Shown: positions 1 through 5,696 of the stretch, in pieces
Layout: each line of letters starts with the position of its first letter
Numbering within the stretch: position 1 is the first letter of the stretch
Assembly (NCBI GenBank): GCA_003343885.1
Contig: QAKH01000078.1
Location: forward strand, 1-5,706
Direction of reading: 5' to 3'
DNA length: 5,706 nt
DNA from: Clostridiales bacterium
Lineage (GTDB): Bacteria; Bacillota; Clostridia; Oscillospirales; CAG-382
Notes under the pieces: model-generated
Databases searched by the model: none
What the model was told of the DNA's origin: nothing
Seen by the model: the letters and a program-made list of their open reading frames with translations, nothing else
Program-made: the position numbers and the translations under genes

Positions 1-12
1 ATTGTTTTTCCT

Positions 13-33
13 CCGCTTTTTCTAAAAAAGCGG
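13..33. other. Perfect 9-bp palindrome at the glycosidase stop codon
   Basis: CCGCTTTTT (13-21) and AAAAAGCGG (25-33) are exact inverted repeats around a 3-nt loop (22-24). The loop, read on the minus strand, is the TAG that ends the glycosidase frame. Neither strand has a T-run after the stem, so it is not a standard terminator, although it could protect the 3' end of the message. It abuts the GC-rich repeat. Confidence 0.7.
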
Positions 34-1791
34 ACGGGGTTTGGGGCAGAGCCCCATAAATCCCTCGTAGAGCTTGCTGGTCCCTGGTCCGCGAGTATTG
101 CAGCGGTGCTTCGCCGCAAAGCCGTGGGCGATTTTTCCTTTAATATGTTCGTTTATCGCTTCTCTTAACTGCCTGCAAAAACCATCATACCTTGGATATT
201 CGGAAAAGGTAACGTTTTCTCCTGCCGTACTGTCTATCAGGTCTATCACATATTCACGGCTTGTAAGAGAGGCAAGCAGCTCAAACGCTCTCAAGTCGTA
301 CAGTGCCTGCGTAAAGCCTTTCATGTGCAAAGACTCGTACGCCGTTCCGTCCGGCGCCGGATATACCGAGAAAGTATCTCCGGCAGGTACCCATCCGCCG
401 CCGTCGTTGCACTTGTAAGGATCAAGCTTAGCCTTTGAGAACTGGGTATAGTAAAAATTATATCCCCAATGCAGAAATCCACGTATGTCAAACTTAAAAA
501 GCTGTGCACCAATAACACGGGTACGGTTCATTGACATTGCGATAAAGCGGTTAGCTACTTTTTCACTCTGTCCGCAGCAGTAGTAACACCATAAATCCTT
601 TACACCGTTTTGTATAAACGGCTCAATGTGGTCGGTTGCTACAATAGGATGCTTCACAGCACCGCTTTCGTAAAACTCGAAATTTGACAGCGCGTCGGCA
701 CACATACAGCCGTCAAGGCTCTTTTCAAGACTTTCGCGCAGCTTTCCGTACCGTTCAAGATGTTCTTTTGACGGCTCGTCGGACAGGTGGAACATGGTTT
801 TGTCAAGCAGTCCCTTTTCGGACATGTACTTCTTGAAGCTTTCCAAAAACTGTCTAATAAAATCAAGATATTCATCAGACAGCGAATCGGTTTCCCAACC
901 GAATATTTTCTTGTAAACACCGTTTTCGTAAGCCATTACTTTGGGCGCATGAGCGGCTCCCCATTGGGTAACCAGGTGAGATACCTCATAATACTGCACA
1001 GAGCACCGGCGGCACATGTCAATCCATCTGTCAGCAAGCGTATAGTCAAAGCTGTAACGCGCTCCGTCCTTTGTAACTCCCACAAGCTGAACCGTCGGAC
1101 GTTCTCCGCCTACCTCTGTGTCAAGCGGCGGCGTAAATACCGGCATTAACAGCATGTTGATGCCGTTTTTCACAGCGGTCTTTACAAAATTTTCTATTAT
1201 GCGCCAGTGTTCTTCGCTGAATACCTCAACATTATAGTAAGAAGCAAGACAATCGCAGTGGAACCACTGGGTAAATATAAGCTTTTGCTCCGGAAGTACT
1301 GCAGGAATTACCTCAAGCTCAAGCGCTCTTTTCTCCTCTTTAAATTCTCCGTTTGCCGGACGTACACTCACTTCAATCGGGTATACTCCTTCCCGAAGAC
1401 TCTCCGGAATTTCAGCCTCAATCCATACCGAAGCGGTCTTTCCGGCTTTTATCTTGAAAGCCGTATTTTTATCAAGCGGCGTTAAGAGGTCGGGATATAT
1501 TCCCGGTTTTCCGCCGCGGAGATAGTCGGTGTCCTGTATATTTTCGTAAACCCCGAGTGTGACATTTACGCCGGAAATAAGATATGTTTTTACATAGTCG
1601 GCTATAGGTGAGTTTATAATTATATAAGCTTCGCTGTCGTCCATGCTTTCCGGTGCCGTTATGACTGCCTCAAAGGCGAAAACGTCATTTTTGAGAACCG
1701 TCGCACGGGATAATACGGCAAAATTATCAGCAGGCATATCTTCAAAACATTTGTATTCTGAGGAAACAAGACGAAAATCCAAACTGTTCAT
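22..1791 (-). CDS. DUF4091 / GH123-type glycoside hydrolase (probable beta-N-acetylgalactosaminidase), repeat-extended C-terminus
   Basis: A 589-residue protein that I recognise as the DUF4091 family, whose catalytic domain is that of GH123. Known GH123 enzymes release beta-linked GalNAc by substrate-assisted catalysis using an adjacent Asp-Glu pair. Residues ~1-165 look like a beta-rich N-terminal domain, and ~170-510 like the TIM-barrel domain. The latter includes FTQWFHCDC (173-181), FTPPLDTEVGGERPT (219-233), VTQWGAAHAPK (274-284), HLSDEP (335-340) and LHWGYNFYYTQ (440-450). D338-E339 sits where the family's catalytic dyad is expected, close to D344-E345 as I recall for the Clostridium perfringens enzyme. 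There is no signal peptide, so it probably acts in the cytoplasm on imported oligosaccharides. An AAGGAG site (1800-1805) lies 8 nt before the ATG. It follows the sugar kinase gene on the same strand. Residues ~557-589 are encoded by a dispersed repeat, so the native end has probably been lost or replaced. Family assignment is firm; the exact substrate is inferred. Confidence 0.82.
   Translation of the reverse strand: MNSLDFRLVSSEYKCFEDMPADNFAVLSRATVLKNDVFAFEAVITAPESMDDSEAYIIINSPIADYVKTYLISGVNVTLGVYENIQDTDYLRGGKPGIYPDLLTPLDKNTAFKIKAGKTASVWIEAEIPESLREGVYPIEVSVRPANGEFKEEKRALELEVIPAVLPEQKLIFTQWFHCDCLASYYNVEVFSEEHWRIIENFVKTAVKNGINMLLMPVFTPPLDTEVGGERPTVQLVGVTKDGARYSFDYTLADRWIDMCRRCSVQYYEVSHLVTQWGAAHAPKVMAYENGVYKKIFGWETDSLSDEYLDFIRQFLESFKKYMSEKGLLDKTMFHLSDEPSKEHLERYGKLRESLEKSLDGCMCADALSNFEFYESGAVKHPIVATDHIEPFIQNGVKDLWCYYCCGQSEKVANRFIAMSMNRTRVIGAQLFKFDIRGFLHWGYNFYYTQFSKAKLDPYKCNDGGGWVPAGDTFSVYPAPDGTAYESLHMKGFTQALYDLRAFELLASLTSREYVIDLIDSTAGENVTFSEYPRYDGFCRQLREAINEHIKGKIAHGFAAKHRCNTRGPGTSKLYEGFMGLCPKPRPLF
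27..122 (-). repeat. Dispersed two-module GC-rich hairpin repeat, left copy
   Basis: Read on the minus strand, module A (122-89, 34 nt) is followed 33 nt later by module B (55-27, 29 nt). Module A carries the hairpin core GCGGCGAAGCACCGC then TGCAATACTCGCGG. Module B carries GGGGCTCTGCCCC and then CCCCGTCCGC. By direct comparison module A matches the right-end copy at 33 of 34 positions and module B at 28 of 29. The repeat lies inside the 3' end of the glycosidase frame and encodes its last ~33 residues. Confidence 0.9.
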
Positions 1792-1813
1792 ACGTAAGGC
1801 TCCTTAAAAATAA

Positions 1814-1850
1814 AGTTGTAGTTAGTTGCAGTTAGTTGCAGTTAGTTGCA
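1814..1850. repeat. 10-bp tandem repeat in the kinase-glycosidase gap
   Basis: On the plus strand the unit GTTAGTTGCA occurs three times without change (1821-1850), preceded by a partial, slightly diverged copy (AGTTGTA, 1814-1820), giving about 3.7 copies. It lies just upstream of the Shine-Dalgarno site of the glycosidase (1800-1805), in the 129-bp gap between two co-oriented genes. The unit length equals about one helical turn. No good sigma-A promoter is visible in the gap, so the two genes are probably co-transcribed and the repeat lies inside the message. Confidence 0.9.
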
Positions 1851-1920
1851 GCAAGGAAATAAAGCAATGGGCAGTAACAGGTTCGTGAAAGTTATCAAAG
1901 TTCTTAAGGCAATGAAATCA

Positions 1921-2976
1921 TCAAAGGTATTTCTTTACGATATTTTCCGCCTCTATGCGCTTTGAAAACATGTCACGGACAAGAGCGTACTGGTTTCTTG
2001 CGCGGTCAAGATTGTGGTTGGGGTACGCAGTTTTAAAGTACACGTCACCGTCGATATAGTCGGTGAGAAAACGTGTTCCGCACTCGTAGGTCATAAGAAT
2101 TACGCTTGTGAAAATCAGTTCTTTTTCACGTTTTGTAAGAACAGCAGAAGCACTTGACAGGTATCCGGCGGTAAACGCCTCAAAAAGCTCAAGGTCAAAG
2201 TATATTTTGCTAAGGTCGGTACAGTCCTCGGCGCAGGAGGAAGCGCCGAAACGCATTGCGTCCCCGAAATCGTAAAGATAAGATCCGCTCATTACGGTAT
2301 CAAGGTCGATAAGGCACAGTCCTTCTCCCGTTTGACTGTCGAACAGCACGTTATTTAACTTGGTGTCGTTGTGGCTTACTCTTAACGGAACCGTTCCGTC
2401 GTCAATCGCGTCGGTTACGGCGTGGGCGGTAGGCTCGAACGAGAGCGCGAATTCTGTTTCGGCGCTCACAAAACGAGCTCTTCCGGAGCGGTCTTGTTTA
2501 AGCGCTTTTTTAAAGTTTTCGAGTCTTTTGGGTGTGTTATGAAAGTCGGGGATAACCGTAAACAATTCCGACGCGTCAAAATCGCTTAAGAGATTCTGAA
2601 ATTTTCCTATGGCTTTTGCGGCGTTGAAAAGTATGCCCGGAGTTTTTTGGTCGCTTACCGTGTAGGCGTTGTCGATAAATTTGTAAGCACGGTAAACTCC
2701 GTCTTCTCCCTCACACATGGATTCACCGTTTTTTGTCCGCAAAAATTCAATTGTTTGCCTTGACGGATCTTCTCCCATCGAGATGAGTTTATTTTTTATG
2801 TATTCGGTTACCTTGCAGGCATTGTCCATAACGCCGGCAGGGTTTGTAAAGACGTTGGTGTTCAGTTTCTGAACGACGTAGCTGTTTCCGATACGGTAGG
2901 TTGTGTTTATATGACCGTCTCCGAACTGTTTGGGCTCGCCGCTTATTCCGAATTGCTCCAGCACATTTTCCAGCAT
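1921..2976 (-). CDS. nahK: NahK-like N-acetylhexosamine 1-kinase (APH-fold sugar phosphotransferase)
   Basis: A 351-residue kinase of the aminoglycoside phosphotransferase (APH) fold. It closely resembles the bifidobacterial N-acetylhexosamine 1-kinase NahK/LnpB, which phosphorylates GalNAc or GlcNAc at C1 with ATP. Residues are counted from the ATG at 2976. The N-terminal nucleotide-loop signature GDGHINTTY is at 19-27. The catalytic loop SHNDTKLNNVLFD holds the Brenner motif HxDxxxxN (H202, D204, N209). The Mg-binding segment IDLDTVMSG (D224, D226) is followed by LYDFGDAMRFGAS, a run I remember as typical of NahK. Length matches that family (~350-360). No signal peptide or membrane segment is seen, so it is cytoplasmic. 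A longer reading starting at TTG 2991 is possible, but that codon lies inside the Shine-Dalgarno region. It is first in a two-gene unit, upstream of the GH123-like glycosidase that could supply its substrate. Relatives are sometimes labelled 'mucin desulfatase' in databases; the sequence supports a kinase. GalNAc versus GlcNAc preference cannot be read from sequence. Confidence 0.85.
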   Translation of the reverse strand: MLENVLEQFGISGEPKQFGDGHINTTYRIGNSYVVQKLNTNVFTNPAGVMDNACKVTEYIKNKLISMGEDPSRQTIEFLRTKNGESMCEGEDGVYRAYKFIDNAYTVSDQKTPGILFNAAKAIGKFQNLLSDFDASELFTVIPDFHNTPKRLENFKKALKQDRSGRARFVSAETEFALSFEPTAHAVTDAIDDGTVPLRVSHNDTKLNNVLFDSQTGEGLCLIDLDTVMSGSYLYDFGDAMRFGASSCAEDCTDLSKIYFDLELFEAFTAGYLSSASAVLTKREKELIFTSVILMTYECGTRFLTDYIDGDVYFKTAYPNHNLDRARNQYALVRDMFSKRIEAENIVKKYL

Positions 2977-2983
2977 AAAAAAG

Positions 2984-2989
2984 TCCTCC
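2984..2989 (-). promoter_or_regulatory. Shine-Dalgarno site that fixes the kinase start
   Basis: The minus strand reads GGAGGA, 7 nt before the ATG at 2976-2974. The in-frame TTG at 2991-2989 overlaps this site, so the TTG cannot be served by it and no other good site lies upstream. The ATG is therefore the preferred start. Confidence 0.85.
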
Positions 2990-3007
2990 AAAAAACGTAG
3001 TTCAAGC

Positions 3008-3039
3008 GCCGCCTCAGGCTGCGTCTAATACTCGGCGGC
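3008..3039 (-). other. Hairpin in the kinase 5' leader
   Basis: GCCGCC (3008-3013) and GGCGGC (3034-3039) are exact inverted repeats separated by 20 nt. They would form a GC-rich stem in the minus-strand leader RNA between the promoter and the ribosome binding site. A run of six T follows only about 11 nt later on the minus strand, so this is not a standard terminator. Parts resemble the GC-rich repeat found at both window ends (shared AAGCGCCGC and AATACTCG blocks), which suggests a decayed repeat copy. Confidence 0.5.
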
Positions 3040-3053
3040 ACCATCTCACCGAG
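3031..3053. promoter_or_regulatory. Palindrome spanning the predicted kinase transcription start
   Basis: CTCGGCG (3031-3037) and CACCGAG (3047-3053) form imperfect inverted 7-bp arms (CTCGG/CCGAG are exact) around a 9-bp centre. The site begins just after the -10 box and covers the likely +1, a usual place for a repressor operator. The operator role is inference. Confidence 0.4.
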
Positions 3054-3054
3054 C

Positions 3055-3083
3055 ATTATAATATTTTTTTAAAACAAATTCAA
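3055..3083 (-). promoter_or_regulatory. Sigma-A promoter of the kinase-glycosidase unit
   Basis: On the minus strand a -35 box TTGAAT (3083-3078) is followed after exactly 17 bp by a perfect -10 box TATAAT (3060-3055). Transcription should start near 3047-3050, giving a 5' leader of about 70 nt before the ATG at 2976. The -35 box overlaps the first unit of a 21-bp direct repeat, and a palindrome spans the predicted start site. Both could be regulator sites. Confidence 0.75.
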
Positions 3084-3121
3084 TATATTTTCAGATAATT
3101 TCAATATGTTTTCAGATATTC
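3080..3121. repeat. Two-copy 21-bp direct repeat at the kinase promoter
   Basis: Two adjacent units at 3080-3100 and 3101-3121 share the core TCAATATRTTTTCAGATA, with one difference in the first 18 bp. The 21-bp period is two helical turns, which would place both copies on the same DNA face. The first unit overlaps the minus-strand -35 box and the second lies directly upstream of it. They may be paired protein-binding sites or an AT-rich upstream element; the sequence alone does not decide. Confidence 0.75.
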
Positions 3122-3206
3122 CGAAGCTTAATTTTGAAAAATATAAATAAAATATAGTAAAAAAGTTAAACGTTTCGGCGTAAACGTGTATGTTTTGGGC
3201 ATACTC

Positions 3207-3235
3207 TTGACAAAAATCGAAAACGGTAGTATAAT
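3207..3235 (+). promoter_or_regulatory. Consensus sigma-A promoter of thrS
   Basis: A perfect -35 box TTGACA (3207-3212), a 17-bp spacer and a perfect -10 box TATAAT (3230-3235) lie directly upstream of the T-box leader. Transcription should start near 3241-3243, giving a leader of nearly 390 nt before thrS. Such a strong promoter fits control by premature termination rather than by initiation. Confidence 0.92.
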
Positions 3236-3250
3236 GCGCTCATAGGATAA

Positions 3251-3489
3251 CACAAAGGCTTTGAATGGGACATGGAAACACCGCATGCAGAGATCGGCGT
3301 CAGCGGCTGAAAGCGCCGAACAAGGTTTTTCTACCGCCCGGGAGCTGTGCGGAGGCAGCAATCCGCACCGGATGAACCTCGTTAAGGGCAAATGAGATTG
3401 CGCAAAGGCGCTCCTGTGTCTTTTTGTGCAAATACGGGTGGAACCGCGTAGTTTTATCGCCCCGTATGCTTTTTTCGGCATACGGGGCG
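3251..3489 (+). promoter_or_regulatory. T-box riboswitch, threonine-specific (thrS leader)
   Basis: This leader RNA senses uncharged tRNA-Thr. The T-box motif GGGTGGAACCGCG is at 3436-3448. A Stem I can be drawn by hand. GGG (3267-3269) pairs with CCC (3337-3339), and GGAAACACC (3274-3282) with GGTTTTTCT (3324-3332) with one mismatch. An AGAGA distal bulge sits at 3289-3293, and TCGGCG (3294-3299) pairs with CGCCGA (3314-3319) around an apical loop containing GGCTGAA. Between the two lower helices the 3' strand leaves ACC (3333-3335) unpaired, a threonine specifier. Further stems are TGCGGA/TCCGCA (3348-3367) and TTGCGCA/TGTGCAA (3398-3431). The antiterminator pairs ATACGGG (3432-3438) with CCCGTAT (3461-3467), taking the 5' arm of the terminator. 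The bulge TGGA (3439-3442) would pair with a tRNA ending in UCCA. The motif and gene context are firm; the hand-drawn Stem I is less certain. Confidence 0.95.
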
Positions 3490-3500
3490 TTTTTATTTTT
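3458..3500 (+). terminator. Rho-independent attenuator of the T-box
   Basis: A perfect 12-bp stem (3458-3469 with 3478-3489) closes an 8-nt loop (TTTTTTCG) and is followed by a T-rich run (TTTTTATTTTT, 3490-3500). It ends transcription before thrS unless tRNA binding stabilises the competing antiterminator that uses CCCGTAT in its 5' arm. Confidence 0.95.
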
Positions 3501-3628
3501 GCAGTTTAACTTGTGCTTTTGTGTTTAATGCCTTTTACGGTGTATAAAACCGAAAAAAACAACAAAATAATTCTGAAACCAAAACTGAAATTTAAAAACA
3601 AAATTACATCTGACGGAGGTCATATATC
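3501..3628 (+). other. A-rich leader segment between attenuator and thrS
   Basis: About 130 nt separate the attenuator from the thrS start. The second half (about 3545-3610) is strongly A-rich and G-poor on the message strand and probably unstructured. It ends in a GGAGGT Shine-Dalgarno site (3615-3620), 8 nt before the ATG. I see no gene here and only a weak promoter-like pair. Confidence 0.6.
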
Positions 3629-5566
3629 ATGTTAAAATTTATTCTTAAAGACGAAAGCGTATTGGAAATGCCGGAAGGCTCAACATTCTTCCAGGTTGCC
3701 GAAAAGATAAGCGCAGGCCTTGCAAGAAACGCTCTTGCGGCAAAGCTTGACGGAAAAATTGTTGAAATGAGCGCCGAAGCTCAAAACGGAGGAAAAATCG
3801 AGTTTCTGACCTTTGACGACGAGGACGGCAGAAAGGTATACCGCCACACCGCTTCCCACGTTCTTGCCCAGGCTGTCAAGCGCCTTTTCCCTGACGCAAA
3901 GCTTGCCATAGGTCCCGCAATCGACGACGGTTTTTACTACGACATAGACACCGACCTTTCGGTTACACCGGAAGTGCTCGGCAAACTTGAAGCCGAGATG
4001 AAAAAAATCATCAAGGAGAACCTTGCCATAGAGAGAAAAGTTCTTTCACGTGAGGACGCAGTCAATTTCATGCAGGAAAAGAACGAGCCGTACAAAGTTG
4101 AGCTTATAAACGATCTTCCCGACGACAGCGTCGTTTCTTTCTACACTCAGGGCGAGTTTACCGACCTTTGTGCCGGACCGCACCTTGCTTCAACCGGAAA
4201 ACTCAAGGCAGTAAAGCTTACCTCCTGCACCGGCGCATACTGGAGAGGCGACTCGTCAAAGAAGATGCTCAAGCGTATCTACGGAACGGCGTTCCCCAAG
4301 CAGAGCGAGCTTGACGAGCACCTTGCACGTATAGAAGAAGCAAAAAAGAGAGATCACAACAAGCTCGGACGTGAGCTTGAGCTGTTTACAACTGTTGATT
4401 ATATCGGACAGGGACTTCCGATAATGCTTCCCAAGGGCGCAAAGATAATCCAGATACTTCAGAGATGGGTTGAGGACACCGAAGCGGCATGGGGATGGCA
4501 GCTTACAAAGACGCCGCTCATGGCGAAATCGGATCTGTACAAAATATCCGGTCACTGGGATCATTATAAGAGCGGAATGTTTGTAATAGGCGATGAGGAG
4601 GACGGCAAGGAATGTTTTGCGCTTCGTCCCATGACCTGCCCGTTCCAGTACCAGGCGTATTTGAACAGAGCGCGCTCCTACCGTGATTTGCCCATGCGTC
4701 TTGATGAAACGTCAACGCTTTTCCGCAACGAGGATTCGGGAGAGATGCACGGTCTTATCCGAGTAAGACAGTTTACCATTTCTGAAGGACACCTTATGTG
4801 TACTCCTGAGCAGCTTGAGGGAGAGTTCAAATCTTGTCTTGAGCTTGCAAACTACATGCTCGGCGTGCTTGGACTTGCCGAGGACGTGTCGTACAGATTT
4901 TCGCAGTGGGATCCTGACGACAAGGAAAAGTATATCGGTACGGACGAGCAGTGGGAAGAATCCCAGGGCGCCATGAAGAGAATACTTGACGATATCGGAA
5001 TAGAGTACAAAATCGGCGTAGGCGAAGCGGCGTTCTACGGACCGAAGCTTGATATTCAGATTAAGAACGTGCATGGAAAAGAGGACACTCTTATAACCAT
5101 ACAGATTGACCAGATGCTTGCGGAAAAGTTCGGCATGGAGTATGTAGATAAGGACGGAACCAAAAAGAATCCGTATATTATCCACAGAACGTCAATCGGA
5201 TGCTATGAGAGAACGCTTGCGCTTCTTATTGAGAAATATGCCGGAGCGTTCCCGACATGGCTTGCGCCTGTTCAGGTAAAGCTTCTTCCGATAAGCGACA
5301 ATCAGCACGAGTACGCAAAGAACGTGTTTAGAAAGTTAACCGAAGCGGGATTGCGCTGTGAACTTGATGACCGCAACGAGAAAATCGGTTACAAGATACG
5401 TGAGGCGCAGCTTGAGAAAGTGCCGTATATGCTTGTTATAGGCGAAAAGGAAGCGGAGTCGGGAGCAGTTTCCGTGCGCTCACGCAAAGAAGGCGACATG
5501 GGCGCAAAATCGCTTGACGACTTCCTTGCTTCTATCCTTAAAGAGGTTGCCGACAAGGCAAGATAG
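3629..5566 (+). CDS. thrS: Threonyl-tRNA synthetase (class II)
   Basis: A 645-residue cytoplasmic enzyme that charges tRNA-Thr with threonine; full length for the family. In order it has a TGS domain (~1-62), an N2 editing domain with HTASH (73-77) and CAGPH (181-185) that clears mischarged serine, a class II catalytic core (~245-540) and a HGTP-type anticodon-binding domain (~545-640). The zinc ligands are present: C337 in RPMTCP, H388 in ISEGH and H519 in YIIHR. The motif 2 arginine is R366 (FRNE) and the motif 3 arginine R528 (CYER). The segment FTISEGH differs from the Escherichia coli FTQDDAH; I recall the same form in other clostridial synthetases. The start is fixed by GGAGGT 8 nt upstream. 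It is alone in its unit, downstream of the T-box. No frameshift is seen. The stop is TAG, followed 17 bp later by the GC-rich repeat. Confidence 0.98.
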   Translation: MLKFILKDESVLEMPEGSTFFQVAEKISAGLARNALAAKLDGKIVEMSAEAQNGGKIEFLTFDDEDGRKVYRHTASHVLAQAVKRLFPDAKLAIGPAIDDGFYYDIDTDLSVTPEVLGKLEAEMKKIIKENLAIERKVLSREDAVNFMQEKNEPYKVELINDLPDDSVVSFYTQGEFTDLCAGPHLASTGKLKAVKLTSCTGAYWRGDSSKKMLKRIYGTAFPKQSELDEHLARIEEAKKRDHNKLGRELELFTTVDYIGQGLPIMLPKGAKIIQILQRWVEDTEAAWGWQLTKTPLMAKSDLYKISGHWDHYKSGMFVIGDEEDGKECFALRPMTCPFQYQAYLNRARSYRDLPMRLDETSTLFRNEDSGEMHGLIRVRQFTISEGHLMCTPEQLEGEFKSCLELANYMLGVLGLAEDVSYRFSQWDPDDKEKYIGTDEQWEESQGAMKRILDDIGIEYKIGVGEAAFYGPKLDIQIKNVHGKEDTLITIQIDQMLAEKFGMEYVDKDGTKKNPYIIHRTSIGCYERTLALLIEKYAGAFPTWLAPVQVKLLPISDNQHEYAKNVFRKLTEAGLRCELDDRNEKIGYKIREAQLEKVPYMLVIGEKEAESGAVSVRSRKEGDMGAKSLDDFLASILKEVADKAR

Positions 5567-5581
5567 TATTGTTTGGGTTAT

Positions 5582-5641
5582 TTGGGGCTCTGCCCCAAGC
5601 CCCGTCCGCTTTGCGGCGAAGCGCCGCTGCAATACTCGCGG
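5582..5641 (+). repeat. Dispersed two-module GC-rich hairpin repeat, right copy
   Basis: Starting 15 bp after the thrS stop, module B (5584-5612) holds the hairpin TTGGGGC-TCT-GCCCCAA (5582-5598). It overlaps by 5 bp with module A (5608-5641), which holds the hairpin GCGGCG-AAG-CGCCGC (5613-5627) and ends in AATACTCGCGG. The module order is reversed compared with the left copy, but orientation relative to the upstream gene is the same. No T-run follows, so use as a terminator is uncertain. Confidence 0.9.
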
Positions 5642-5672
5642 GCGAGCAATCAAAAATAACAAAATTATCTTC

Positions 5673-5696
5673 CGCGAAAACATGCCCGTTTTCGTG
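5673..5696. other. 9-bp inverted repeat near the right edge
   Basis: CGCGAAAAC (5673-5681) and GTTTTCGTG (5688-5696) pair over 9 bp (one G-T) around a 6-nt loop. No T-run follows on either strand. The function cannot be told because the window ends 10 bp later. Confidence 0.45.

Noticed and set aside
787..1149. 120-codon plus-strand open frame inside the glycosidase gene.
   Set aside because: Antisense to conserved DUF4091 coding sequence, with no family resemblance.
1814..1850. CRISPR-like array.
   Set aside because: Units are 10 bp with no spacers; this is a simple tandem repeat.
2977..2991. TTG start adding five residues (MEDFF) to the kinase.
   Set aside because: The TTG overlaps the GGAGGA site itself, and the ATG at 2976 has ideal 7-nt spacing from it.
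3031..3053. CTCGGTG/CGCCGAG as an RNA hairpin alternating with the leader stem, a riboswitch-like switch.
   Set aside because: The predicted start site falls inside its first arm, so the arm would be mostly untranscribed; a DNA operator is more likely.
3128..3481. 117-codon minus-strand open frame over the T-box region.
   Set aside because: It is antisense to the T-box RNA and the thrS promoter; the base pattern is explained by RNA structure.
3519..3548. Second promoter after the attenuator (TTGTGT-18-TATAAA).
   Set aside because: The -35 box is poor and the spacer off-optimal; a perfect promoter exists upstream, and an extra one would bypass the T-box.
4712..5185. 157-codon open frame on the minus strand inside thrS.
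   Set aside because: It lies wholly antisense to a strongly conserved gene, shows no recognisable domain, and I noted no ribosome site for it; it is a frame shadow.
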